Assembly (NCBI GenBank): GCA_009760855.2
Contig: WPIO01000222.1
Location: 250,001 to 292,020 of the forward strand
Direction: 5' to 3'
Length of the DNA: 42,020 bases
From: Cristatella mucedo
Lineage: Eukaryota; Bryozoa; Phylactolaemata; Cristatellidae
The position numbers and the translations under genes are program-made. The notes under the pieces are model-generated. The model worked only from the letters and a program-made list of their open reading frames with translations, searched no databases and was not told where the DNA came from. Positions 20,679 through 30,533 of this stretch are shown piece by piece (positions within the stretch are counted from its first letter, which is position 1; each line of letters begins with the position of its first letter).

Positions 20679-21001
20679 ACATACTAGCCCTGCAAATTGG
20701 TACAGCATCAGCATTGTAAGGGTAGCCAATAAGATAGTTAATGCTATGCTCTGCGATTTACTTATGGGATTAGCTGTCCAGAAAGCACTGAAATAGCGGA
20801 AAAGATGCAGATTTCGTAAACAGTTTTAATCTGATTTTTACCTGGCAAAATACTCTACATGCAGCATGGTTTTGCTGATGTGTAGCTATGCCACTTGCAG
20901 CCTGGAAATCAGGTAGAAAGCCACCAGATCGTGTTACAGAACGACATAGTAATGAAAAAAAGGTTTAGTGCGTAGCCAGCTGAAGTGCTACTGCATAAAC
21001 A

Positions 21002-21112
21002 CAGGCACACACACACACACACACACACACACAGGCACACACAAGCTGGCGCACACACAAACACACAGACACACCAACATGCACACTCACACACGCAAAC
21101 TTGTGTTCACAA

Positions 21113-21182
<70 letters not shown>

Positions 21183-21185
21183 GTA
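21002..21185. repeat. (CA)n(TA)n microsatellite complex
   Basis: Interrupted CA runs are followed by a perfect CA run (about 21117-21160) and a TA run. Mirrored by the (TA)n(GT)n tract at 38371-38455. Confidence 0.95.
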
Positions 21186-21209
21186 TGTATAAAGTAAAAT
21201 ATAATTCAT

Positions 21210-21335
21210 TAGCACAGCGCCCTAAGAGAACTTAATCTCTTTGCAGGCGCTTAACATGAGCCTCTCGGCTCGAGATTGCGACCTCAGCCAGACCTTGGTC
21301 GGGGTGAGCATCATAACCACACCAAACCAGCTCAA
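21210..21335 (-). mobile_element. SINE family B
   Basis: Read on the minus strand: a tRNA-like head (AGCTGGTTTGGTGTGGTTA, then CCCCGACCAAGGTCTGG), a mutated B box (ATCTCGAGCC), then AAGCGCCTGCAAAGAGATTA and GTTCTCTTAGGGCGCT. Same insertion as the SINE at 38221-38352, so it predates the duplication. Confidence 0.8.
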
Positions 21336-21476
21336 CTATACATATATACACATATGCAAAAACACACAAGCACATATATTTACACGTACATTTATATTTA
21401 CATATACATACTCATCTCTTACGATAACAGCATTTATCTCCCCGAGTGGGTGAAGGCTAGGTTTCAGACCTAGGGT

Positions 21477-21934
21477 GCATAAGGATACCACGTCCAAGTT
21501 GGTCCATGCATTCGTGACATCCCAACTCGACTTTTGCAACTCACTGCTTAATGGCCTTTTAGCATGCGCGATCAGGCGATTGCCGGTGGAGCAACACTCA
21601 GCAGCTAGGCATGTCTGTCGTCAGCGTTGCAGTCGACACATTTAAAAGGAACCTAAAAACACACCTATTTAGGACAGCATTTAGTGGGTCCCTGTGATTC
21701 GTCTTTGATGTGCTTATGCGTGCTGACACTGTGCATGCTGCCACTAACCACATTTTCATGCTGACCCTGTGCATATCACCCCTAACCATATTATTCATTT
21801 CGTTTGTTTTTCAAGCTTGATTTTACTTACTATTCAATTGCATTTCACTTTACAGCAAATGTAAAGCGCCTTGAGAGAGATTAGGTTCTCTGAGGGCGCT
21901 TTATCAAGTGAATTATTATTATTATTATTATTAC
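21477..21934 (+). mobile_element. L2 3' fragment, 5' truncated
   Basis: Starts in the KDTTSKLVHAFVTS region and runs, with an internal deletion near 21625, into the L2 3' UTR. It ends with AAAGCGCCTTGAGAGAG, GGTTCTCTGAGGGCGCTTTA and a perfect (ATT)n tail. The right arm has an empty site here (about 38040-38050). Confidence 0.9.
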
Positions 21935-22506
21935 TCCACTTCTCGCCGACCGGCAGTGGCTACCTGTCAAGCAATGGATTGACTTCAAGGTTTTGTCGCT
22001 CACCTTTAGGTCCCTTCATTCAATGGCTCCTGCCTATCTCTCGTAAATACTACCCCATCAGGCTTAGCATGGTACCACCTGCTTTTCGGAATCCAACAGT
22101 ATACAAATACTTCGTACAAACCTTTAATCCTTTGGTAAACCATGCATTTAGTTCGTATGCTCCCAAAGCCTGGAACTCCCTCCGGATCTGCGTCAGAACA
22201 TCTACTGACCTGACAACATTTAAAAGGAACTTAGAGCACACCTATTTAGGACGGCGTTTAGTGGTTCCCTGTGATTCATCCTCCATGTGCTTATGCCTGC
22301 TCACACTGCGCATGCTGCCACTAAACACACGTGCATCCTGACCCTGTGTATATCACCACTACCCATATTATTTTTTTTCAAGCATGATTTTACTTACTAT
22401 TAAATTGCATTTCCCTTTGCAGCAAATGTAAATCGCCTAGAAAGAGATTGGGTTCTCTGAAGTCGCTTTATCAAGTGCATTATTATTATTATTATTATTA
22501 TTATTA
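21935..22506 (+). mobile_element. Second L2 3' fragment in tandem
   Basis: Begins in the TPLLADRQW-equivalent region and continues through the YLS, PRTNL and FSSYAPKAWNSLR blocks into the 3' UTR. It ends in the hairpin and (ATT)n. It abuts the ATT tail of the preceding fragment, suggesting insertion into or next to that tail. Confidence 0.88.
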
Positions 22507-22611
22507 GATGAATTCATTGCGAAACACTCAATGCTTTGTCTTGCAGGTGGGCCGAGGGGCCGTGCTGGAGGACTAAGAAACGCAAACTAAATTCTAGCTA
22601 CTTGTGTCAAC

Positions 22612-22613
22612 AT

Positions 22614-22678
<65 letters not shown>

Positions 22679-22685
22679 TATATAT
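22612..22685. repeat. (CA)n(TA)n microsatellite
   Basis: A CA run, then a TA run. Mirrored and much expanded in the right arm at 37770-37945. Confidence 0.95.
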
Positions 22686-22799
22686 AACATGCCTAGTGAT
22701 TCAGAGTCTGCAAAATGTTGCCCGGTGAGTTTTAAAACTGTATTTTATTTGACCTCCAAACTGAAGTCTCGGGCCTAAATCCTGAAGCAGGTCATTTGT

Positions 22800-23046
22800 A
22801 ACTGTCTCAAGCAAGTGCAAGTTTAGAGAAGCCTCCATGGCTTATGCGGATTCCGTAGATGGCCGCCATGTAAATGAGAGAAGCCATCAGTAAATGTAGA
22901 CTCGTAGGACCTATACCAGTCGTAGCCCCGGGGATTTGTAATCTTAAGTCACAACCCAGGTCCAGTAATTGCCACGACCCAGTGCATGAGGTCGCACCGT
23001 GCAGACGGCAATCTTTAGTTGCCCACTGCTAGCGGTGTAAAAACAG
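22800..23046 (+). other. Module segment conserved in three copies
   Basis: Matches 30260-30480 and 37390-37630 in inverted orientation. In those copies the same strand is open from ATG (MEMSEPVSKYRL, later GHDPVHEVAPCRRQSL). It could be an upstream part of the LINE that follows, but I see no endonuclease or RT motif in it. Confidence 0.4.
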
Positions 23047-23520
23047 TGTAGTTCGTATGTACGTATGTATGTATATATTGTATGCCGGCTCCTGACTTGT
23101 GACCGTCAAGGGAGCGTGTAGTTTGTATGTATGTATTGTATGCAGGCTCCTCTGATAAGCCACTGGTGAGCTGTTAGAAGCACCACCGAGAGCGGCCCGT
23201 GCACAGCTGTGGTCCGCCTGTGATGTGGTATGGACACAGGCCAGTACCAGCTGGTGGTGGATTCACCATCAGGGTCGGCCAGTGCACTGCTATGGTCCGC
23301 CTTTGATGTGGCATGGACCAGCTGGTGGCCAGATGGTGGATTCACCATCAGGGTCGGCCGGTGCACAGTTGTGGTCGATGAGTCATCGGAGTCGACCAGG
23401 GCAGGCAAGTCGTGCGAGGGCAGGGGCTGAGGGGAGTCGTGCCCTCGTGGGCTCCCTGCTTTAGTAATAAACTGTCGGTGTTGGGAATCGGCTGTCTCTC
23501 TGCTGTGCGAACAAACTACA
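23047..23520 (+). mobile_element. Solo LTR, Ty3/gypsy-like, 474 bp
   Basis: Begins TGTAGTT and ends AACTACA (TG...CA with short inverted termini). It is flanked by a perfect 5-bp target duplication, AACAG, at 23042-23046 and 23521-23525. An AATAAA at 23466-23471 is a plausible LTR polyadenylation signal. Internal tandem repeats are visible (TGTATG...GGCTCCT near the start, and ATTCACCATCAGGGTCGGCC units). Two paralogous sites (near 30300 and 37390) lack it. The 5-bp duplication suggests Ty3/gypsy; the family itself is not identified. The orientation is inferred from the AATAAA. Confidence 0.9.
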
Positions 23521-23580
23521 AACAGTAGAGGCATATCGGCCACTAAATTAGTCAGGCTTTTTAAATTTGTCATGCCTTTT

Positions 23581-24330
23581 TATTGCTCAAGATCGTGTTA
23601 GCTGAGAACAATGTAGCAACATAATAAGATATTCAATCCTCAAATTTTGAAAATTTTCTGCAACGAAATGACAGTAAATTGGAACTCATACTTCTAGGAC
23701 ACCCAAAGGACGACGCTGGACTAGAAGTCTTTGCTCTTCTAATAAGTGGTGTTGTTTTGAGACCATCGCAATGTTCTCGAAATTCAGGAGTCATATTCGG
23801 GAGCAGCCTACATTTGAATGCTTTCTCAAGAAGATTCCTTCCACAATGTGCCATCACGTTCAATCCCTGTCAAGAATTAGGAAAATTTTTCCACGATTGA
23901 TTGCAAAATAAGAAGCTAGCTCCTCAGTACTGTCTCAGGATTGTAAATTTCCTTGGCTTAGATACCGAAAAAACTACTAGGCTACTGCAGCTGGCGAAGA
24001 CTATAGCCACTAGACTAGTTTAGAAATCTCAAAGGTTCTCTCCTATATTTGCCGAAAGAGCTTGATAGGGTGCCGTTTATTAAACGCATACACAGCAGCT
24101 TTCTTTCGATGATCCACACGGATTGGCTCCATCATACCTATCTTAACTGCTGCACAGATTCGGCCTCCTCGTGGCCTCAGGTCATGTAAGGAAACATAAT
24201 TTAGCTTTTCCGTTTCATCAGCATAAAGTTCGTAGGCAACAGAAACTTTTGCTATGCAGGCCACAGACTGCTGAAATAACGCCTATTTTCTTTAGCAATA
24301 ACAAATACGATCCAACTTTCGGCCACGTCG
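23581..24330 (+). mobile_element. CR1/L2-like LINE family II, module copy A
   Basis: Decayed RT C-terminal region: KLELILLGHPKDD, then PSQCSRNSGVIFGSSLHLNA (the K.ELLLIG and S.RNLGV.FDS blocks), SRIRKIFPRLI, TRLLQLAKTIATRLV, and APSYLS...LLHRF (APPYLAELLH equivalent). Several frameshifts and stops. It belongs to a different family from the L2 insertions. The antisense ORF at 24043-24264 (ADETEKLNYVSLHDLRPRGG) is conserved in the other arm only because this LINE is. Confidence 0.75.
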
Positions 24331-24689
24331 TATATTTTCTAGCTATCAGGACCTGCTACTTCCAAGCTCTTTGCTACCTCTACTTCTATCCTGTTTCATC
24401 TATGCTGCACACTTACTCTTCGCTTCGCTAGATGAAGTTCGTTTGCTTCCAAATTCGTTTCAAAAGCCGTTAAGGATCTGAGTGTGCAATAATAAACTGT
24501 CTTGCATAACACTGGCATAGTGTTTGAAAAGTTAAAGGCAGAGGTGTGTGTACCTGCAATACGAACTCTACTACTACATTAAGGCTCCCTGAGTTTATTA
24601 ATCAAGGATTCGCTACGACTGGCAACTAGTAAGATAACAGTACGCTGGCCCCAAGGTTAGTGCTCAGTGTGACAGGTTATGCCCTGGCT

Positions 24690-25650
24690 GGAAACTTCAG
24701 CTGATGTGGTTGTCTAACGAGAGGTCGCTTTGGAATATGACACCTAGATTTCGAGCTGATTCAACTGGAGATATGCTGGCAGAGCCAATTTTGAGAGTCA
24801 GCCTTTCCAATTTCTGAATCACACTGGGTTTGCCCATAACTAGTAAGTTAGTTTTGTCATCGTTTAGTTCTAGAAAATTTGCTGCCATCCATGAGCGGAT
24901 GCCATTAATGCATGCAGCAAGTGAGTTTAGAGAATTTGAGGTGCTCGAAGGCTGGGAGGAATCAAAGCAAAGGTACAACTGAGTGTCATCCGCATAGAAG
25001 TGAAAGCCTAGATTGTGCTTGGCAATCACATTAGCAAGAGGGAGAGTATAAACGGTGAAAGGGACCGGACCTAGCACAGAGCCCTGAGGTACTCCATATT
25101 TCAGAGGTACTTCAGATGATCTTTGTCCACTCACGTCAATACTCTGGAGTCTCCCACTGAGATAGGACCTGAACCACTGCAGAACATTGCCAGTGATGCC
25201 CAGGCGAGATGAGAGGCGCTCCAGAAGTACTTTGTGATCGATGGTATCAAAAGCTGCCAAAAGATCGAGCCAAACAAGAAGAGACACTCTGCCCATATCT
25301 GCGTTCCTGACTAGGTCGTTGTATACCCGAAGCAATGCTGATTCTTTGGAGTGATTAGCTCCAAAGTCAGACTGGAACTTACTAGCAAGGTGTGAGGTTT
25401 CGATATACGAGTTCAGCTAGTCTGCCACGACACGTTCCAGTGTCTTTGATAGGAATGGTAGAAGGAAGACTGGGCGGTAGTTGCTCAAGTTCTCTTGGTC
25501 TAGTGTAGCTTTCTTGAGAAGTGGCCTGACTACAGCTTTTTTTAAAGGTGCTGGGACCTGACCTGAGGCTAATGACATATTATTGATGTTGGTTATGCAT
25601 GGCAGGAGCAGATCAATGCAGCGTAGGAGCAGGACAGTGGGAATAGTATG
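24690..25650 (-). mobile_element. L2 fragment truncated at both ends
   Basis: Carries RT from MSLASGQVPAPLKKAVVRPL through DLLAAFDTIDHKVLLE, YGVPQGSVLGP, FHFYADDTQLYLCFD and LNDDKTNLLVMGKPSVI, stopping at LSLDNHIS. It is split by one frame break near 25420. It is flanked by near-identical copies of TGACAGGTTAYGCCCTGGCT at 24669-24689 and 25651-25671, as expected for a target duplication. The L2 3' UTR and ATT tail are absent. The right arm has the empty site at about 36225-36260. Confidence 0.9.
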
Positions 25651-25789
25651 ACAGGTTACGCCCTGGCTCAAATTTCGACTTATGTCATGTGTGCACGCCT
25701 AGCCTTTGGAGGCACAGCTTATTAGGTATAGACTTTGATTCCTGTGCAGCGATATGGCAATAATGGTAGCGATGTACACAGAATTTCTC

Positions 25790-26002
25790 CTAATTGTCAA
25801 GTTCTAGGCCCACAATGCTTTTTAATTTTTTGTGCTTGCGACCCACGGTAAGCAGTCTCGTGACTTTCGAGGGTCCATCCTCGACCAACTTCTCAGAAGC
25901 AATCATGTATGAGTCACAGCTGTCTTTCGAGATTGACCACTGTGATAGAACGATCACGTGAAAATGTTTGGCCATCACCATTTGGTCATTCTTCACTAGC
26001 AT
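25790..26002 (-). other. 70-codon module ORF, copy A
   Basis: An ATG-started frame (MLVKNDQMVMAKHF, then IASEKLVEDGPSKV, ending KSIVGLELDN and a stop). It is kept in frame with the same stop in copy B (29319-29531) and, lacking its start, in copy C (35928-36110). The end is basic. It resembles a protein C-terminus but matches no family I know. Confidence 0.35.
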
Positions 26003-26499
26003 CCGGAGGACGTAGCAGAATCAACGAACCGGAGGAACTGGTTGCTGCTATTGAAGAAGTGATGAAAGAAAATGACCAATGATGCAAACTTGATAAGAAG
26101 TCATGCGATACCAGCTGTCCCCGGCAGCTCCGGCAACTGTAAGACCGACTAGGAACCGATGCTGCTAACTCAAAAAAATTGCAGGCAGTATAAAAGGTTC
26201 ACAGAGCTCGAAATCGCTCGAACATAGACGATAAAGCTTAAATGCAAGTGCATTAAATCGATGACGGTCGATTGCAAAACCAGGCGTGTAAAGGCCACAA
26301 CCACAGTGATAATGGCCAATGCTTCAACTTCTAAGGCAACAGGGTCAAGCAAGCCAAACTACTGACTTAAGCCAAAGAGAGGACACAGTTTGCATTGCAT
26401 GGTAGCTGATTCTGTTCCTGAGTGATCCACAGCTTTTTCGGTTATTGTCGCCTGCTGAAGCGACAACTTATGGTCTTCCTGGCATTAGGACTGTTAGAA

Positions 26500-26821
26500 G
26501 GCATGGGCAGCAACGAACGACGGATGTTTGGCTCGTGCAGCTGCAACTTTGCTGACGATGTGGTACTTAAAAACGTCAACCTTATATCTGAGCAAGAGTG
26601 GTCAATCAGATGACATAATAGATAACAGCTGTACGGCATGCAAATGTCATATTCATTCTGAGCAGATTGAGGGAGCAGACATCGATGTAATATTATCAAA
26701 GCTGCTCCATCAGCACTCTACAACCTCAAACCTAGGAGTAACTTGGCATGACTACAACCTCTGGGTGGGTAGTGTTCCAAACACAAGTACGACTCGATAC
26801 GACATAACCCCCTTTTCTTAG
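26500..26821 (+). pseudogene. Cys-containing C-terminal ORF of module, copy A
   Basis: Open frame ending in TAG. It includes NDGCLARAAATLLTMWYLKT, DNSCTACKCHIHSEQ, DVILSKLLHQHS, NLGVTWHDYNLWVGSVP and ends TTRYDITPFS. Copy C keeps the same frame and end, with conservative changes, but has an in-frame TAG. The CxxCxCxH pattern hints at metal binding. It is probably the end of a transposable-element gene; the family is unknown. Upstream sequence in the same frame has stops. Confidence 0.4.
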
Positions 26822-27843
26822 AATGTCCATTTCGATGTCCATTTAACAGTAAATTATAAATTAAACCAATAAGTATTATTGTTTACTTAGCGAGGCAATA
26901 TTCTGTCAAGTAGAAGTACTTTAAAAATGAATTGATCATTAAGTTTCAATTTAAATAAAATAATAAATGTTGGAGAAACTGTAGATTTATTTGAATCTGG
27001 TTATAAATTTTTTGCTGATAGCAATTATGTAAGGAATGACTCAGATCAATACATAACTGGTAATTTATCTGCCAACTCAAAAAAGTATGTGCATTTTTTA
27101 GATGCTATTAACGGAGGTGGTGTTGCAACAAAAAATACCTTGATCAAAATTAAGGTGATGTATATTACAATAATAAGAAAACTATCAATGAAAAATAATT
27201 GCAAATAAATTGAAAATTGAAAGATATTATGCAATTTTTTATAATTATCTACCAAACGATTTAATTAATTTAAGATTATCACCTCATTTCTACTTAAGAT
27301 GTGGAACTATACCATACTATGATATTATTTTGGTTGTAATGTTGGCAGTATTTTATATAATGGTAATTTGACAGTTAATAGTGTAATTAATATTTGAGAT
27401 ACAAGTAAATTTCAACGCAATAATAGATATGCTTTATTTAAATTTTCAGATATACATATAAAAACCATTCTTCTCAACTTCAATAATACGATTTAGCAAT
27501 TTTAAAAATATTACTCCTCAACACTATGTTAAATGTTAAGGTGATGATATTTTCACCTATTCTCTTATTTCTCTATATCTAATAAGATCACATTGTTTTG
27601 CTATTCCTGAAATATAGGATTGACCAACTAAAAGTTTAAATTATTTTAAAGCAGGTATACTTTTTCACACAACATCATTAAGTAATGAAAATATTATATT
27701 TATAGGTATTAAGCAAGAATTAAAAATTCCTTTAAACCCTGTTTTAGTAATCCTACAATAAAATATGGACATGTTGATAATCAACATTTTCAAGTAACTA
27801 ATACCATTGAAAAATCTAGATTTGGTAAATATTCTAATGGAAA

Positions 27844-27985
27844 TGCCGAGCTGGTTTGGTCCTGTGGTTAAGGTAATCGCCCTGACCAAGGTCTGACCGA
27901 GGTCGTGGGCTTGAGCTTCGAGGCATATGTGAAGCGCATGAATAGAGATTAAGATCACTTAGGGCGCTATATAAAAGGATTATAT
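27844..27985 (+). mobile_element. SINE family B
   Basis: tRNA-like head (GAGCTGGTTTGGTCCTGTGG, TTAAGG A-box region), a mutated B box near 27907-27917, and a tail with GAAGCGCATGAATAGAGATT and CTTAGGGCGCTATATAA. It interrupts the AT-rich block. Confidence 0.85.
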
Positions 27986-28822
27986 TTATATTTAAAATAC
28001 ATACATTCAATTTAGTTTTAATTATTTACCCGTGGATACTACTTTTATTACTGATAAAGATAATATGGAAATTAGTATTGTAAAAAATTTAATCTTATCA
28101 AATTCAAAGACAAATATTTTGTAGATCCTTCTTTAATTTATATACCTGAATTAGGTTATAGTTCAGAGGAAGTAGATTATACTGATATAATACCTAAAAC
28201 TAATTCAACAACACCTACTGATACAACAAACGATACCTGCTGATACAATTTATCTTTTTGGGGTTGGTCATCCACCTGGTGCTGATGTTAGTGATTTTTA
28301 AATCTTGTAATCGATGGTCTCTTCAATCAATTCTTCTGGTGGGTCACCACTCTTTCCAGCATCTATTTCGGTCTATAATTGTTTCCTTAGTTCTGTTAAT
28401 TTAAAGTATGCTTCAGATTTCAGGCTATCTTTTCTATTTTTAAGTCTTTGAGGAACTCTTCAAAGATTGAACCATCGCTAACTTTAGTGAATATGTTCAG
28501 AGTGATTGATTCTTAGTGCTTTGTATTCTAGTACTATTTTGACAGCATCTAACAAAGTTGACCTAATATCGTTATTTCAACCATTGGATAAGAACAGATT
28601 TTAAAGTTTGAATACTGTTGTCCTTGTGCTTCATTGAGACAATATTTACCTCTTGCTTAAACTGAATCCATTTTCTGTAATCGTATTTTTATTTTGTTTT
28701 TATTAAAATTAGTTGAACAATAGTTTGTGCAGAAGCAGGTGCGTCAGCAGATATTTGTGCCTGTGTTGCTTTTATTTTTTATCAAGTTTTGCTGTTACGT
28801 CAGCCATTTCTCACATAACTAT

Positions 28823-28860
28823 CGTTTGTGCTTAAATATCACATTCATCTAGATAGAATT
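28823..28860. repeat. 38-bp direct repeat flanking module copy B (left)
   Basis: Identical to 30496-30533 (both contain TGTGCTTAAATATCACATTC). The pair brackets module copy B exactly, so one copy is a duplication made when B was inserted. Confidence 0.9.
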
Positions 28861-29318
28861 CTTCAGCAGGCGACAATAACCGAAAAAGCTGTAGATCACT
28901 CAGGAACAGAATCAGCTACCATGCAATGCCAACTTTGTCCTGTCTTTGGCTTAAGTCAGTAGCTTGGCTTGCTTGACCCTGTTGCCTTAGAAGTTGAAGC
29001 ATTGGACATTATCACTGCGGTTGTGGCCTTTACACGCCTGGTTTTGCAATCGACCGTCATCGATTAAATGCACTTGCATTTAAACTTTATCGTTTATTTT
29101 CGAGCGATTTGGAGGTCTGTGAACCTTTCATACTCCCTGCAATTTTTTGAGTTAGCAGCATCCCTTCTTAGTCGGTCTTACAGTTGCCCGAGCTGAAGGC
29201 GACGGCCGGTATCGCATGACATCGGACCAAGTTTTCATTGTTGGTAATTATCCACCCATCACGTCTTCGGTAGAAGCAACCAGTTCGTCCGGATAGTTGA
29301 TTCTGCTGCGTCCTCCAC

Positions 29319-29531
29319 ATGCTAGTGAAGATGGACCAAATGGTGATGGCCAAACCTTTTCAGGTGATTGCTCAATCACAGTTGCCAATCTCAAAAGACA
29401 GCTGTCACTCATATATGATTGCTTCTGAGAAGTTGGTCGTGGATGGACCCTCGAAAGTCAAGACACTGTTTACCGTAGGTCGCAAGCCGAAGAAATTGAA
29501 AAGCATTGTGGGCCTAGAACTTGACAATTAG
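29319..29531 (+). other. 70-codon module ORF, copy B
   Basis: An ATG-started frame (MLVKMDQMVMAKPF...IASEKLVVDGPSKV...GLELDN, stop) equivalent to 25790-26002. An in-frame TGA lies a few codons upstream of the ATG. No family is recognised. Confidence 0.35.
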
Positions 29532-29572
29532 GAGAAATTCTGTGTACATCGCTACTATTATTGCCATATTGA

Positions 29573-29654
29573 CGAACAGGAATCAAAGTCTATACCTAAT
29601 ATGCCGTGCTTACAGGAGCTACGCGTATTAGGTATAGACTTTGATTCCTGTTCG
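29573..29654. repeat. Perfect 29-bp inverted repeat, 24-base loop
   Basis: 29573-29601 and 29626-29654 are exact reverse complements (core AATCAAAGTCTATACC). The right arm has only the first half, so the second half is an extra inverted copy unique to module B. It would form a strong hairpin. Confidence 0.95.
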
Positions 29655-30495
29655 TACATACATGATACAACTCGAGTTTTAAGCCAGGGCGTCAAACCAG
29701 CCTGTCATACTGAGCACTAACCTTGGAGCCAGCCTACTGTGATCTTAAAGGTTGCCAGTCGTAGCGAATCCTTGATTAACAAACTCCGGGAGCCATAATG
29801 TAGCTCGTAGTAGTACAGTGCGTGTTCCGGGTACACACACCTATAGCTGTTACTTTGCAAACACTATGCCAGTGTTATGAAAGACAGTTTACTATTGCAC
29901 ACTGAGATCCTTAACGGCTTTTGAAACGAATTTAGAAGCAAACAAACTCCATCTGGCGAAGCAAAGAGAATGTGAGCAGCATAGATGAAACAGGATAGAA
30001 GTAGAGGTAGCAGAGAGCTTGGAAGTAGCAGGTCCTGATGGCTTGAAAATATACGTCTTGGCCGGTAGTTGGATCTTAAATGTTATTGCTAAAGAATTGG
30101 AGAAGTGATTTCAGCAGTCTGTGGCCTGCCTAGCAAAAGCTTCTGTCGCCAACGATCTTTATGCAGATGAAACGGAAAAGCTGAATTATGTTTCCTGAAA
30201 CATGTTGCCACGGTGCACTCAGCTAACACGATGTTTGGTAATAAAAAAGGCATAGCAAATTTAAAAAGCCTGACTAATTTAGTTGCCGATATGCCTCTAC
30301 TGTTTTCACACTGCTTGCAGTGGGCAACTAAAGATTGCCGTCTGCACGGTGCGACCTCATGCACTGGGTCGTGGCCACTACTGGACCTGGGTTGTGACGT
30401 AAGTTTACAAATCCCCTGGGCTTCGACCTGTTTGGGTCCAATAAGTCTATATTTACTGACGGGTTCACTCATTTCCATTTGTGCTTAAATTATTC

Positions 30496-30533
30496 CGTTT
30501 GTGCTTAAATATCACATTCATCTAGATAGAATT
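30496..30533. repeat. 38-bp direct repeat flanking module copy B (right)
   Basis: Second copy of 28823-28860. A shorter extra copy of its start (TTGTGCTTAAAT) lies just before it at about 30479-30490, like filler DNA at a repair junction. Confidence 0.9.

Larger units (their letters stand above)
15896..26825. repeat. Left arm of a large inverted duplication
   Basis: The reverse complement of this arm matches 35408-42020 in the same order throughout. Anchors (left with right): 15900-16060 with 41860-42020; 17550-17850 with 41400-41690; 18180-18430 with 40850-41080; 19570-19770 with 39677-39870; 20410-20730 with 38735-39050; 21213-21335 with 38221-38352; 22540 with 38020; 24043-24264 with 36671-36895; 26440-26825 with 35408-35780. 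By eye, identity in aligned parts is roughly 85-90 percent. The left arm is longer because of later insertions. Confidence 0.93.
26826..28860. other. AT-rich block with decayed coding-like segments
   Basis: Base composition changes sharply to AT-rich at the end of the left arm. On the plus strand an open frame at 26936-27208 contains NVGETVDLFESGYKFFADSN. Further decayed segments lie near 27215-27370 (PNDLINLRLSPHFYLRCG) and 28118-28243 (DPSLIYIPELGYSSEEVDYT), and a last piece ends at a TAA at 28301. On the minus strand, 28815-28290 reads as a second broken gene (LKNRKDSLKSEAYFKLTELR near its end). The two converge at about 28300. Frameshifts and stops are frequent. A fossil virus or large DNA transposon is possible; no family is recognised. 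Confidence 0.45.
28861..30478 (+). repeat. Third, partial copy (B) of the arm module
   Basis: Matches the right arm from about 35772 to 37571 in the same orientation, and the left arm in reverse. Much of it is nearly identical to the right arm and clearly less similar to the left. It starts and stops abruptly at points where both arms continue, lacks about 540 bases present in the right arm (junction near 30197), and contains about 370 bases (28960-29340) that the right arm lacks. It contains the 70-codon ORF and a minus-strand LINE family II piece (about 30240-30090). Confidence 0.9.

Noticed and set aside
23225-23573. ORFs on both strands within 23106-23573 as genes
   Set aside because: They fall inside the solo LTR and reflect its internal tandem repeats.
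26826-28860. Firm assignment of the AT-rich block to a named virus or transposon family
   Set aside because: No polymerase, integrase, ATPase, protease or capsid motif could be recognised by eye, so only a fossil cassette of unknown origin is claimed.
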